Assembly (NCBI RefSeq): GCF_002224485.1
Contig: NZ_CP022463.1
Coordinates: 2,679,990-2,743,989 of the forward strand
Reading direction: 5' to 3'
From: Sinomonas sp. R1AF57
GTDB lineage: Bacteria > Actinomycetota > Actinomycetes > Actinomycetales > Micrococcaceae
DNA: 64,000 bases
How positions within the stretch are numbered: the first letter of the stretch is position 1; the number at the start of each line of letters is the position of its first letter. Shown here in pieces: positions 16,827 to 25,768 of the stretch. Position numbers and translations under genes: made by a program. The notes below the pieces were generated by a model, which made no database searches, was not told the DNA's origin, and saw nothing but the letters and a program-made list of their open reading frames with translations.

Positions 16827-16859
16827 GCGAGACCTTCAGAACGTCTCAGCATGCGAGAC
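16827..16859. promoter_or_regulatory. GAGAC/GTCTC palindrome cluster ahead of the permease
   Basis: GTCTCAGCATGCGAGAC at 16843-16859 is a near-perfect palindrome centred on GCATGC. A further GCGAGAC copy stands at 16827-16833. The cluster lies 60-92 bases upstream of the permease start, where a regulator such as the TetR protein encoded beyond the permease could act. Evidence is symmetry and position only. Confidence 0.45.
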
Positions 16860-16872
16860 ATAGCGGGCGTGG

Positions 16873-17841
16873 TCAGTCCCCGGCGGACGGAGACCCGAAG
16901 GTCACCGGCGCGGCGGCGCCGGCCATGCCGGCCGTCGCGGTGATGCCGTCCTGCGACTGCCCCGCAGCGCTCCACACCAGACTGACCGGCGGCAGCGCGC
17001 CGCCGTTCGGCACGCCGGCGCGCCTGCACTCCACGTCCCCCGGCCTCTCGGCCTGGCAGGTCCAGCCCTCGGCGCTCACCGCCATGGACCCGATCGCTCC
17101 CGAAGGGTACACGATGGAGAGCGTCACCGTGGCGGGCGGCCGCTGGTCCCCGGCCGGATCGGCGGAGACGCTGAAGGTGTCCGTCCGGGTCCCGGCGGCG
17201 GCGTCCCAGGCCTGCACGAGGACGCCGGAGAGGACGTAGGAGGGGCTGGCGGTCGGGGTCGGTGACGGCGCCGTGCTCGGCGGGGACGCACCGGAGTCCG
17301 TCGTCGTCGGGGTCGGCGCGGCAGAGGCAGGTGGGGGTGCGGGCGTTCCTCCGGCCGACGGCGGTCCGGCGGCCTCAGCGGGCGACGACGGCGCGCCCGT
17401 CTGGGTGGGCGTGGACGATGGTGATGCAGCGGCCTCCGCGGCGGCCGCGGGGGTGGCAGCCACGGCGGGCGGCGTGGTGGGCAGCACGGGGGCAGGGGAC
17501 GCTGCCTTGGCCGGCAGTTCGGGCAGGGAGATCCCAGGGAGCGCCTCAGGCGCCATCGTGCTGGAGGGATCGGGGACGATGGTCGGTGCCACGGCAGGCA
17601 CGGGGGCTCCCACGATGGTCGGCGCGTCGACCGCGGGGACGGCCTGCGGCGTCGGGCTCCCCTGACGCGGCCCAGTGGCCAGGGCGACGGCGACCACGGC
17701 TGCCCCCACTGCGCCGGCGAGGACGGCGTTGCCGACCCCGGCCCCCCAGCGGACGCGGCCCAACCGCGCGCGGGCCCCCGAGGCGCCTGCCGCGGGGGAC
17801 GCCGCCGCTGCGCCGCTTCCGTGCCGGGCGGTCACTGCCAT
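16873..17841 (-). CDS. Membrane-anchored protein with long Pro/Ala/Ser/Thr linker
   Basis: A 322-residue protein of unknown function. A basic, alanine-rich cytosolic tail of about 35 residues precedes one transmembrane helix (GNAVLAGAVGAAVVAVALAT, residues 37-56). About 150 residues of low-complexity proline, alanine, serine and threonine follow. The C-terminal domain of roughly 110 residues is beta-rich (YVLSGVLVQAWDAAAGTRTD, DVECRRAGVPNGGALPPVSLVW) with two cysteines that could form a disulfide outside. The plan is that of an anchored extracellular domain on a cell-wall-spanning stalk. GGGGGAAGGA precedes the ATG. Confidence 0.65.
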   Translation of the reverse strand: MAVTARHGSGAAAASPAAGASGARARLGRVRWGAGVGNAVLAGAVGAAVVAVALATGPRQGSPTPQAVPAVDAPTIVGAPVPAVAPTIVPDPSSTMAPEALPGISLPELPAKAASPAPVLPTTPPAVAATPAAAAEAAASPSSTPTQTGAPSSPAEAAGPPSAGGTPAPPPASAAPTPTTTDSGASPPSTAPSPTPTASPSYVLSGVLVQAWDAAAGTRTDTFSVSADPAGDQRPPATVTLSIVYPSGAIGSMAVSAEGWTCQAERPGDVECRRAGVPNGGALPPVSLVWSAAGQSQDGITATAGMAGAAAPVTFGSPSAGD

Positions 17842-17953
17842 CGGCGCGTCCTTCCCCCGGTCCCTCCCGCGGACTGCGGCAGAGGTTAGCGCCGATTCTA
17901 AGCCCGGGCGGCGCGGGCGTTACCTCCCGGTGCAGGACCGTTCGGAGGGCAGG

Positions 17954-19402
17954 TCAGCCGACGTTCTTGCGCGAGATGCGCACCATGTCCTCGCGCGGCA
18001 CGACCTTGACCCGCTCCCGGGTGATCCGCTCGCCCTCGGCCCCGGCCTGGCCGTCGGCCGCCTGTCCGGCCCAGGCCTGGCCGAGGGCCCGCTCATGGGC
18101 GTCGAGCTCGTTCCAGCCGGCCCACGTGGTGTACTCGATGCCCCGTTCCTCGAGCAGCGCGATGATCGCATGCTCGTCGGGGTTCTCGGCCGGCGGCAGG
18201 GAGTCCCGGTCCTCGAGGAGGCAGCCGATGGTCTCGAGCGCGTCGCCCTTGGTGTGGCCGATGAGGCCCACGGGACCGCGCTTGATCCACCCGGTCGTGT
18301 AGATGCCCACCAAGGGGTTGCCCTCCTCGTCGAGGACGCGCCCGCCCTCGTTGGGGATCACGCCGCGGCGCTCGTCGAAATGGATCTCGGCGAGCTCGGA
18401 CCCACGGTACCCGATGGCCCGGTACACCGCCTGCACCGGGTAGTCCTCGTACGTTCCGGTCCCGCGGACGTTGCCGGTGCCGTCAAGCTCCATGCGCTCG
18501 AAGCGGATCCCTGCGACCTTCCCCGGCGTCTCGGGCGAGTCGTAGATCTCCACCGGGCTCTGCAGGAAGTGAAGGTGCAGGCGGCGGGACGCCCCCGTGT
18601 CCTGGTCCTCCGCGATCCAGTTGGCGAGCGTGTTGACCATGGTCTTGACCTGGTTGTTCGTCTTGATCGCCTCGTCGGAGGCGTCGTCGAACTCGAAGTC
18701 CTCGGGGTAGAGGACGATGTCCACGTCGCGCGAGTGCGAGAGCTCGCGCAGCTCGAGGGGGGTGAACTTCACCTGGGCCGGACCGCGGCGGCCGAACACG
18801 TGCACGTCGGTGACCGGGCTGGCCTTGAGGGCGCGGTAGACGTTGTCCGGGATCTCGGTCACGAGCAGGTCGTCGGCGTGCTTCGAGAGCATCCGGGCGA
18901 CGTCGAGGGCCACGTTGCCGTTGCCGATGACCGCGACCTCCTTCGCCGTCAGCGGCCAGTCGCGGGGGACGTCCGGGTGGCCGTCGTACCAGGAGACGAA
19001 GTCCGCGCCGCCGAAGGAGCCCTCGAGCTCGACGCCCGGGATCTCGAGCGGTGCGTCCTTGAGGGCGCCCGTCGCGAAGATCACGGCGTCGTAGAAGCCG
19101 CGGAAGTCCTTAAGCGTGAGGTCCCGCCCGTAGGTGACGTTGCCGATGAAGCGGATGTCGCCCCGGTCCAGGACCTTGTGCAGCGCGTTCACGATGCCCT
19201 TGATGCGGGGGTGGTCCGGCGCCACGCCGTAGCGGATCAGCCCGTACGGCGCGGGGTACTGGTCGAACAGGTCGATGCTGACCTCGACGTCGCCGTCCTT
19301 GACCTCGTTCGACTTGGTCAGGATGTCCGCCGCGTACACCCCGGCTGGGCCGGCGCCGATGATGGCGACGCGCAGCGGGCGGGAAGCGGGAGCCTCAGGC
19401 AC
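17954..19402 (-). CDS. fprA: Ferredoxin/flavodoxin-NADP reductase, FprA type (copy 1)
   Basis: A 482-residue flavoprotein of the adrenodoxin-reductase/FprA family, which moves electrons between NADPH and ferredoxin. FAD is bound at IIGAGPAGVYAADIL near residue 15. The family-specific YGLIRYGVAPDHPRIKGI follows. The NADP motif is AVIGNGNVALDVARML, and the C-terminal GWIKRGPVGLIGHTKGDA is highly conserved. The GTG at 19402 follows GGAAGGAACTGAA. A close paralogue with the same motifs is encoded at 25900-27366. Possible partners are the sulfite reductase or cytochromes P450; this is inference. Confidence 0.93.
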   Translation of the reverse strand: MPEAPASRPLRVAIIGAGPAGVYAADILTKSNEVKDGDVEVSIDLFDQYPAPYGLIRYGVAPDHPRIKGIVNALHKVLDRGDIRFIGNVTYGRDLTLKDFRGFYDAVIFATGALKDAPLEIPGVELEGSFGGADFVSWYDGHPDVPRDWPLTAKEVAVIGNGNVALDVARMLSKHADDLLVTEIPDNVYRALKASPVTDVHVFGRRGPAQVKFTPLELRELSHSRDVDIVLYPEDFEFDDASDEAIKTNNQVKTMVNTLANWIAEDQDTGASRRLHLHFLQSPVEIYDSPETPGKVAGIRFERMELDGTGNVRGTGTYEDYPVQAVYRAIGYRGSELAEIHFDERRGVIPNEGGRVLDEEGNPLVGIYTTGWIKRGPVGLIGHTKGDALETIGCLLEDRDSLPPAENPDEHAIIALLEERGIEYTTWAGWNELDAHERALGQAWAGQAADGQAGAEGERITRERVKVVPREDMVRISRKNVG

Positions 19403-19531
19403 TTCAGTTCCTTCCGGACGGGATGCAGGCGGCGGCGGACCGCGCACAACGCCCCAGTCTAGTTCCCAGCGTTCACCGGCGCTTCACACGTAGCAGGGAA
19501 TAGGCGAGGGACCCTGGATGTTGTCGCGCGA

Positions 19532-20509
19532 GTGACCGAAAAGCAGATCGCCGACTCCCCCGCGCCCACCAGGCCCTCTGACGCCGCAGTGGGGTCCCGC
19601 CCAGCGAAGTCAGCCGGCCTGCTCTTCGGCATCGGAGCCTATGGCCTCTGGGGCCTGCTTCCGCTCTACTTCATCACCCTCGCACCCGCCGGACCGGTGG
19701 AGATCGTCGCTGACCGGGTGCTCTTCTCCCTCGTCGTCTGCTTCGCGCTCATCGCGGTCATGCGCTCGTGGCGCGCGCTCGCGGCCGCGTTCGGCAATGG
19801 CCGCGTGTTCGGTCCGCTGGCGCTCGCGGCGGCACTCATCGCCGTCAACTGGCTCACCTACACGTTCGGGGTGCTCAACGGCCAGGCGATCGAGGCGGCC
19901 CTCGGGTACTTCATTAACCCGCTCGTCTCCGTGCTGCTCGGCGTGCTCATCCTCAAGGAGCGGCTGCGGCCCCTCCAGTGGGCGGCCGTCGGAATCGGCA
20001 CGCTCGCCGTCGTCGTGCTCACCGTCGCCTACGGGCAGGTGCCCTGGATCGCGCTGATCCTCGCCTTCAGCTTCGGCTTCTACGGGCTCGTGAAGAACCG
20101 CGTCGGCTCGAAGGTCGACGCCGTCACGAGCCTCACTGTCGAGACGGTCGTGCTCGCGCCCCTCGCGGCAGGCGTCGTCGTGTGGCTCGCCGCCGCCGGT
20201 ACGCTCACGCTCACGGGGAACGGGGCCGGACACTTCTGGCTGCTCGCGGCGAGCGGCATCATCACCGCGACCCCGCTCCTCTTCTTCGGCGCCGCAGCCC
20301 GCCGGCTGCCCATGACCACGGTCGGCCTCCTGCAGTACATCGCGCCCCTGACCCAGTTCGTCCTCGCGGTGACCGTCCTCGGCGAGCACATGCCGGCAGA
20401 GCGGTGGGTTGGCTTCGGGATCGTGTGGCTCGCCCTTGCGGCCCTCACCGCGGACATGCTCCTCGTGTCCCGTCGGCGCCGGACGGCCCTTCGCTCCCGC
20501 GCGGCCTGA
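19532..20509 (+). CDS. rarD: RarD-type EamA permease
   Basis: A 325-residue membrane protein with ten predicted helices in two EamA repeats. The signature GIGAYGLWGLLPLYFI, then LTYTFGVLNGQAIEAALGYFINPLVSVLLGV and GLLQYIAPLTQFVLAV, identify the RarD branch. It is named for a chloramphenicol-sensitivity phenotype but has an unknown natural substrate. The GTG start leaves an about 27-residue polar N-tail. It is divergent from fprA copy 1. Confidence 0.9.
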   Translation: MTEKQIADSPAPTRPSDAAVGSRPAKSAGLLFGIGAYGLWGLLPLYFITLAPAGPVEIVADRVLFSLVVCFALIAVMRSWRALAAAFGNGRVFGPLALAAALIAVNWLTYTFGVLNGQAIEAALGYFINPLVSVLLGVLILKERLRPLQWAAVGIGTLAVVVLTVAYGQVPWIALILAFSFGFYGLVKNRVGSKVDAVTSLTVETVVLAPLAAGVVVWLAAAGTLTLTGNGAGHFWLLAASGIITATPLLFFGAAARRLPMTTVGLLQYIAPLTQFVLAVTVLGEHMPAERWVGFGIVWLALAALTADMLLVSRRRRTALRSRAA

Positions 20510-20548
20510 GCCGGCGCAGGACGGACCCTCGACGGCCGGCCCCGAGCA

Positions 20549-21316
20549 TCAGCCCTGCGTGTGGCGCCTGCGCACCGGACCGAGGTCCCGGTGACCCGCG
20601 CTCAGCTCCCGGAACAGCAGCATCGAGATGACCGTGTGCGCCGCGAGGTACACGGCCGCTGCCCCTGAGCCGACCAGCGCCACCGCGAGCGTGGCTCCGC
20701 CGGCCACGAAGGTGATGAGCGCAGCGAGGACCGCGGTGACCATGGTGTTGAAGCACAGCAGGAAGAACGCGGTGCTGGACACGGCGTGCAGCACCACCGG
20801 CCGCCGTGCGCCGAGCGTGTAGGTCGCAAACACGCCCTCGTGGTCGTCCGAGGCGGACGTCACGAACGCCTCCTCGATGCCGGGAGCCAGGTCCCGGTAC
20901 GCTGCGCGCAGGCGGTTCATCCCCGCGATCAGCAGGTGGTCCTCCTGGCTGCCGATGGTGACCCGGAGCAGGGTCAGCGTGCCGAGGACCAGGATCACCG
21001 AGGCGAGCCCGATCGCCATGACCCAGAAGCCTCCGCCGAAGCCCGTCCCCTGCGCTACGAGCGCGAGCACCACGAGGGCCGCCGAGGAAACGGTGAGGTG
21101 GATGCTGATGCGGCTCATGAGCTCGCTCCAGAGCATGCTCCGCGTGCCGAGCAGGCTCCAGTGCTCCGTGGCGAGGATCTGGGCAACCACCGCCGGCGGG
21201 GCCTGGGCTGCGCTCGGTGTCTGGGCTGCGTCCGGGGTCTGCGCGGCGGGCTGCTCGGACCGGACGGCGGGAAGGGGACCCGGAGGAGGGGCGACGGCGC
21301 GGGGTTCAGCGCTCAT
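20549..21316 (-). CDS. Four-helix membrane protein of unknown function
   Basis: A 255-residue protein. About 45 N-terminal residues are proline/alanine/glutamine-rich and probably disordered. Two transmembrane helices lie near residues 75-120, then a soluble loop (LRAAYRDLAPGIEEAFVTSASDDHEGVFATYTLG), then two more helices near residues 180-235. The stretch ATEHWSLLGTRSMLWSELMSR before the first helix looks conserved in kind. No domain is recognised. It converges with rarD. Confidence 0.65.
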   Translation of the reverse strand: MSAEPRAVAPPPGPLPAVRSEQPAAQTPDAAQTPSAAQAPPAVVAQILATEHWSLLGTRSMLWSELMSRISIHLTVSSAALVVLALVAQGTGFGGGFWVMAIGLASVILVLGTLTLLRVTIGSQEDHLLIAGMNRLRAAYRDLAPGIEEAFVTSASDDHEGVFATYTLGARRPVVLHAVSSTAFFLLCFNTMVTAVLAALITFVAGGATLAVALVGSGAAAVYLAAHTVISMLLFRELSAGHRDLGPVRRRHTQG

Positions 21317-21405
21317 GCTCCATGGTCGTCCCGTGACCCGGACCCCGTAAAGCCCGGGCCGCGCGCCCTCCCCGGGCGCACGACGGCGGCGGCGAGCCGA
21401 GCGCG

Positions 21406-21840
21406 TCAGGCGGCGGGCGGCGTCGTGCGCACCACCACGGAGGCGAGCCGGACATCTGCCGAGGCGCGGACGATGCGGACGATGACCGCGGCATCGACGA
21501 CCTCGCGGACCAGGCGGTCGAGGTCCCCGGTCGCGGTTCCCTCCGCCTCCGCCTCGACGTCCAGGACGATGCCGGTGGAGCGCGTCAGGGCATCGTCGAA
21601 GGACCCGTCCGCCCGCACCTCGACCCGCCCGAGCAGGATCCCGCGGGCGGCCGCAGCGCCGTGGAGGTCATTGAAGACGCAGGTCGCGAGGGCGAGGTGC
21701 AGGAGGTGCCCCCCGGACGGCACGGCGAAGGCCACCTCGGCAGCGCCCGTCCGGTGGTGCCGGATGAGCAGGGGGTCGGTGGGGGCGGCTTCGCCGCCGG
21801 TGCCGGGCGCCGCCGTCGTGATCCGCGCCGCGAAGTCCAT
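21406..21840 (-). CDS. OsmC family protein
   Basis: A 144-residue OsmC/Ohr-fold protein; characterised members reduce organic hydroperoxides with a pair of cysteines. The helix HLLHLALATCVFNDLHGAAAARGI near residues 52-75 carries one family cysteine. A second conserved cysteine is not evident in the C-terminal part, so peroxidase activity is doubtful. It starts 10 bases after the universal stress protein gene in the same direction, suggesting one stress operon. Confidence 0.72.
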   Translation of the reverse strand: MDFAARITTAAPGTGGEAAPTDPLLIRHHRTGAAEVAFAVPSGGHLLHLALATCVFNDLHGAAAARGILLGRVEVRADGSFDDALTRSTGIVLDVEAEAEGTATGDLDRLVREVVDAAVIVRIVRASADVRLASVVVRTTPPAA

Positions 21841-21850
21841 CGCGCCCGCC

Positions 21851-22726
21851 CTAGCCGAGCGGGTGGGACTCGACGCGCTCGTAGTCGCGGGGCACCACGA
21901 CCATCGGGACAGGCAGCGAGCGGAGGACCTTGTTCGCGGTGGAGCCGAGGAACAGCTGGTTCTTCTGCGCGAGCCGGCTCGAGCCGACGATGACGATCTC
22001 GCCGTCGAGCCAGTCGATGCTGTCCACGGCGTCCTCGAAGGTGCGCCCGTGCGCCACCTCCACTGTGGCCTCGTGGCCTTCGGGGAGCCGGTGCGCGGCC
22101 TCGGTGAGCACGGTGTTGGCGTGGCGGTGGGCGGCGTTGATGTTCTCCCCGAAGTCGTCCGCCCGCGCGTCCAGCTCGACGAGGGAGACGAAGCGCAGGG
22201 GGACGTTGCGGCGTCCGGCGGCGATGAGGGCGACCTCGACCGCGGCCTCCGCGCCTTCACGGCGCCCGATGAACGCGGTGATCCGCTCGAGGGGGTCGGT
22301 GTGGTGGAACCCGCGGGGTGCCAGCGCGACCGGGACGGGCGAGGCGTGGAGGAGCGCGTTCGCGACCGAGCCCACGGTGTAGCGCTTGAAGAGGCCGTTG
22401 CTCGCGGCGCCGATGACAATGAGCGCGGCCTCGAACTCGACCGCGGCCTCGATGAGGGTCGCGGCGAAGGAGTGGCCCTGCCGGATGTGGAAGCGGGCCT
22501 CGACATCGGCCGGCACGAGGGCCAGCCCCTCGGTCTGGGCCTGGAGCGCCTGCTGCTGCTGGGCGCTGAGCTTCTTGCCGTCCTCGTTCACCTCGGCGAA
22601 GGGCACGTCCTCGCCGAGCACGAGCATGAGGTCCAGCGAGGCGCCCTGCGCGCGGGCGACCGCGACGCCCAGGGCCACCGCGTCTGCGCCGCGATGGTCC
22701 GGCTGGTATCCGACAACGTAACGCAT
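21851..22726 (-). CDS. Universal stress protein, tandem UspA domains
   Basis: A 291-residue cytosolic protein with two UspA domains, about residues 1-140 and 148-285. The first ends in VIGAASNGLFKRYTVGSVANALLHASPVPVAL, and the second in IVIVGSSRLAQKNQLFLGSTANKVLRSLPVPMVVV. Both show the ATP-binding G-x2-G-x9-G(S/T) pattern. Such tandem proteins respond to starvation or hypoxia in actinobacteria. GGAGGGTGG precedes the ATG. It heads a probable operon with the OsmC-like gene. Confidence 0.93.
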   Translation of the reverse strand: MRYVVGYQPDHRGADAVALGVAVARAQGASLDLMLVLGEDVPFAEVNEDGKKLSAQQQQALQAQTEGLALVPADVEARFHIRQGHSFAATLIEAAVEFEAALIVIGAASNGLFKRYTVGSVANALLHASPVPVALAPRGFHHTDPLERITAFIGRREGAEAAVEVALIAAGRRNVPLRFVSLVELDARADDFGENINAAHRHANTVLTEAAHRLPEGHEATVEVAHGRTFEDAVDSIDWLDGEIVIVGSSRLAQKNQLFLGSTANKVLRSLPVPMVVVPRDYERVESHPLG

Positions 22727-22760
22727 GGGCCACCCTCCGTGGTCGAGTCACGGCAGACGG

Positions 22761-22790
22761 CGAGGGCGCCCGGATGCCCGGGCGCCCTCG
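22761..22790 (-). terminator. Hairpin terminator downstream of gabT
   Basis: CGAGGGCGCCCGG pairs with CCGGGCGCCCTCG around a 4-base loop, between the gabT stop and the universal stress protein start on the minus strand. No T-run follows. Confidence 0.65.
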
Positions 22791-22834
22791 TCCGGCCTGC
22801 GGCTGATACCGCAGACTCTACCGGTGATCGCGGC

Positions 22835-24196
22835 TCAGGCGACGGAGCGGATCGCTGCCTCGAGCACGTCGAGCCCGTCGTTGAGCAGCTCGTCGTTGAT
22901 GACGAGAGGCGGCAGGAGGCGGATCACGTTGCCGTAGGTGCCGCAGGTGAGGATGATGACACCCTCCTTGAGGCAGTACTCGGCGATCTTCTTGGTCGTC
23001 TCGGCGTCCGGCTGCTTGTCGCCCGAGGCGCTGCCGGCCTTCACGAACTCGAGGGCGAGCATGGCGCCGCGGCCGCGCAGCTCGCCGATGATGTTCTTCT
23101 CGCCGAGCTCGGCCTGGAGCCTGCCGAAGCGCTCCTTGACGATGGCCTCGATCTCGCGGGCGCGGCCGCGCAGGTCCTGGGTGTCCATCGTCTCGATGGC
23201 CGCGAGCGCGGCGGCGCAGGCGACCGGATTGCCGCCGTAGGTGCCGCCCAGGCCGCCGGCGTGCACGGCGTCGAGCAGCTCCGCGCGGCCCGTGACGGCC
23301 GAGAGCGGCATGCCGCCCGCGATCCCCTTGGCGGTGGTGATGAGGTCAGGGACCACGCCCTCGTGCTGCACCGCGAACCACTCTCCGGTGCGGGCGAAGC
23401 CCGACTGGACCTCGTCCGCGATGAAGACGATGCCGTTCTCCTTGGCGAACTCGGCGAGGCGCGGCAGGAAGCCGTCCGCCGGGACGATGAAGCCGCCCTC
23501 GCCCTGGATGGGCTCGATGATGATCGCGGCGACCTGGTCCGCGCCGATCTGCTTGCTGATCATGAGGATGGCGCGCTCGGCGGCCTCCTTGCCCGTGATC
23601 TGGGCGTTCTCCTCGCGGAACGGGTAGCTCATCGGGGCGCGGTAGACCTCGGGGGCGAACGGGCCGAAGCCGTGCTTGTAGGGCATGGCCTTGGCCGTCA
23701 GGCCCATCGTGAGGTTGGTGCGGCCGTGGTAGGCGTGGTCGAACGCGACGACCGCGTTGCGGCCCGTGGCGACACGGGCGATCTTGATCGCGTTCTCGAC
23801 GGCCTCGGCGCCGGAGTTGAACAGGACGGTGCGCTTGGCGTGGTCGCCCGGGGTGAGCTCGTTGAGCTTCTCGGCCACCGCGACGTAGCCCTCGTAGGGG
23901 GAGACCATGAAGCAGGTGTGCGTGAAGTGCTCGACCTGCTCCTTCACCGCACCCACGACGGCGGCGTCGGACGCGCCCACCGTCGTCACCGCGATGCCCG
24001 AGCCGAGGTCGATGAAGGAGTTGCCGTCGACGTCGTGGATGATGCCGCCGTCGGCATCGGCGACGTAGACCGGGACGGACGAGGCGACACCGGCGGCGAC
24101 AGCGTTGGCGCGGCGGGCCGCGAGCTCGAGCGACTTCGGGCCGGGGAAGTCGGCGAGGACCTTGCGCTTCTGCTCGAGGCGGTACTGGATATCCAT
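22835..24196 (-). CDS. gabT: 4-aminobutyrate aminotransferase
   Basis: A 453-residue PLP enzyme that moves the amino group of GABA to 2-oxoglutarate, giving succinate semialdehyde. Class III motifs occur in order: NSGAEAVENAIKIAR near residue 120, the FDHAYHGRTNLTMGLT loop, FIADEVQSGFARTG, and the PLP lysine in TTAKGIAGGMPLSA near residue 290. AAAGGAACTG precedes the ATG. It is divergent from a PucR regulator across an intergenic region with a 13-bp perfect inverted repeat, so GABA-responsive control by that regulator is likely. Confidence 0.93.
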   Translation of the reverse strand: MDIQYRLEQKRKVLADFPGPKSLELAARRANAVAAGVASSVPVYVADADGGIIHDVDGNSFIDLGSGIAVTTVGASDAAVVGAVKEQVEHFTHTCFMVSPYEGYVAVAEKLNELTPGDHAKRTVLFNSGAEAVENAIKIARVATGRNAVVAFDHAYHGRTNLTMGLTAKAMPYKHGFGPFAPEVYRAPMSYPFREENAQITGKEAAERAILMISKQIGADQVAAIIIEPIQGEGGFIVPADGFLPRLAEFAKENGIVFIADEVQSGFARTGEWFAVQHEGVVPDLITTAKGIAGGMPLSAVTGRAELLDAVHAGGLGGTYGGNPVACAAALAAIETMDTQDLRGRAREIEAIVKERFGRLQAELGEKNIIGELRGRGAMLALEFVKAGSASGDKQPDAETTKKIAEYCLKEGVIILTCGTYGNVIRLLPPLVINDELLNDGLDVLEAAIRSVA

Positions 24197-24250
24197 GGGT
24201 GCAGTTCCTTTCGTCCGTTCAAAAGTATGCGAGCGGCGCCACAGAGTGAA

Positions 24251-24296
24251 TGGCCGATCGCACCAGTTGATCGAAGAGCTGTAGTGCGATCGGCCA
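24251..24296. promoter_or_regulatory. Long perfect inverted repeat between gabT and pucR-type gene
   Basis: TGGCCGATCGCAC at 24251-24263 is repeated exactly in reverse as GTGCGATCGGCCA at 24284-24296, with a 20-bp spacer. The centre-to-centre distance of 33 bp is close to three helical turns, so a dimer or tetramer could bind both arms on one face. It fills the 118-base divergent promoter, the natural site for the PucR-family regulator. Confidence 0.75.
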
Positions 24297-24314
24297 GCAC
24301 GAAACCCTATAGTT

Positions 24315-25754
24315 GTGAGCATGGCCCTGACCCTCGCCGACCTCCTCGCACGCCCCAGCCTGGGGCTCCGCCTCGCCGGCTCCGCGACCGCGACGCTCGA
24401 GCGGGAGATCCAGTGGGTCGCCGTCACCGAGCTCGAGAATCCGGCGCCGTTCCTGACCGGCGGCGAGCTGGTCCTCACCACCGGAGTCAGGCAGCGCACG
24501 GCCGTCGACCAGCGGAGGTTCGTGCGCGTCCTGCAGCGGGCGGGGGCGCTCGGCATCGGGTTCGGCGTGCGCCTCGGGCACGACGAGATCCCCCCGGCGC
24601 TCATCGCGGAGGCGAACCGGTGGGGCCTGCCCGTGATCGAGGTGCCCTACCAGACCCCGTTCATGGCGATCGGCAAGCTCGTCGCTGACTCCCACTCGGC
24701 GGACCACTACGCGAGCCTCGAGCGCCTCATCGCAGGCCACCAGGTCCTGGCCCGCTCGCTCCTGACCGGCGGCGGCCTCGAGGACCTGCTCAAGCGGCTC
24801 GGGTCGATGCTCGGCACGGACCTCGTGCTCACCCAGTTCACGGCCCAGCTGTACTCCTCGAGCCCGGACGCCGGCGTGCCCTCGATGGACCGTTGGGTCG
24901 CCTACCCGATCCCGACCGGCCGCCGCGACGCGTGCACGCTGTGGGCCAAGAAGCCGTTCGAGGACACCGGGATCGTCTCCTACGCCCAGAACCTGATCAG
25001 CCTCGAGCTGAACAACCTCACGAAGCAGCGCGAGGCCCAGCGGGCCCTCGCCGGGCAGGTGATGAACGACGTCGTGCGCGGGACCCTCGAGCCGGACGAG
25101 GCCTCGCGGCGCCTCGCCGGCGTGGGCGTGAACTCGACCAAGCGGAACGTGGTCCTGCTCGCGGAGTCCGCAGCGCACCACAGGAACCTGCGCGGGACCA
25201 CGCTCCCGGCCGCCCTCGATGGCGCCGTGAGCGCGATGGTGGACCGGGACCTCGTGGTCATCGTGGAGGACGACGGCGCGCGCGCACCGAAGCTCGCCCG
25301 CCTCCTCGCCGACCACCTCACCGAGGCCGGGATCCACGCCACGACCGGGATCGGCGGGGCGTACACCAAGCCCAACGGGCTGCGCTGGAGCTACTTCGAG
25401 GCGAAGGAGGCCACCGGGCGTGGGCTCGACGTCAACGAGCCGGAACGGCTCAGCCTCACGTCGCTGCTGCTCGCGAGCGAGGACGTGCCGCTCGCCGACA
25501 TGGCCGGGGAGGCGATCGGGCCGCTCGTGCGCTTCGACACGCAGCATGGGGCGGAGCTCGTGCACACGCTCGAGACGTACTTGGCGCACAACGGGTCCGT
25601 GGCCCAGGTGGCGGAGGAGCTCAACCTGCACCGCAACACCGTGCGCTACCGGCTCGGGCAGATCGCCGAGCTCACCGGGTACGACCCGGCCGTCACCGCC
25701 GACCGCGTCCAGCTGTACCTGGCCCTCGCGGTGCGGAAGATCGCCAGGGCCTGA
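24315..25754 (+). CDS. PucR family transcriptional regulator (GABA utilisation)
   Basis: A 479-residue regulator. The PucR N-terminal domain covers about residues 5-125 (LTLADLLARPSLGLRLAG, NPAPFLTGGELVLTTG). A GGDEF-like central region follows. The C-terminal helix-turn-helix is near residues 425-470 (HNGSVAQVAEELNLHRNTVRYRLGQI). Such proteins activate purine, proline or GABA catabolic genes. Its divergence from gabT and the inverted repeat between them suggest it senses GABA or a product. A GTG at 24315 or ATG at 24321 are both usable starts. Confidence 0.9.
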   Translation: MSMALTLADLLARPSLGLRLAGSATATLEREIQWVAVTELENPAPFLTGGELVLTTGVRQRTAVDQRRFVRVLQRAGALGIGFGVRLGHDEIPPALIAEANRWGLPVIEVPYQTPFMAIGKLVADSHSADHYASLERLIAGHQVLARSLLTGGGLEDLLKRLGSMLGTDLVLTQFTAQLYSSSPDAGVPSMDRWVAYPIPTGRRDACTLWAKKPFEDTGIVSYAQNLISLELNNLTKQREAQRALAGQVMNDVVRGTLEPDEASRRLAGVGVNSTKRNVVLLAESAAHHRNLRGTTLPAALDGAVSAMVDRDLVVIVEDDGARAPKLARLLADHLTEAGIHATTGIGGAYTKPNGLRWSYFEAKEATGRGLDVNEPERLSLTSLLLASEDVPLADMAGEAIGPLVRFDTQHGAELVHTLETYLAHNGSVAQVAEELNLHRNTVRYRLGQIAELTGYDPAVTADRVQLYLALAVRKIARA

Positions 25755-25768
25755 CCTCTCCGCCCCCT

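Noticed and set aside
20786-24688. A 1300-codon plus-strand open frame
   Set aside because: It is antisense to the OsmC-like, universal stress and gabT genes, all with clear family motifs. Its composition (Asp, Glu, Val, Arg, Gly rich) is the usual shadow of high-GC coding sequence.
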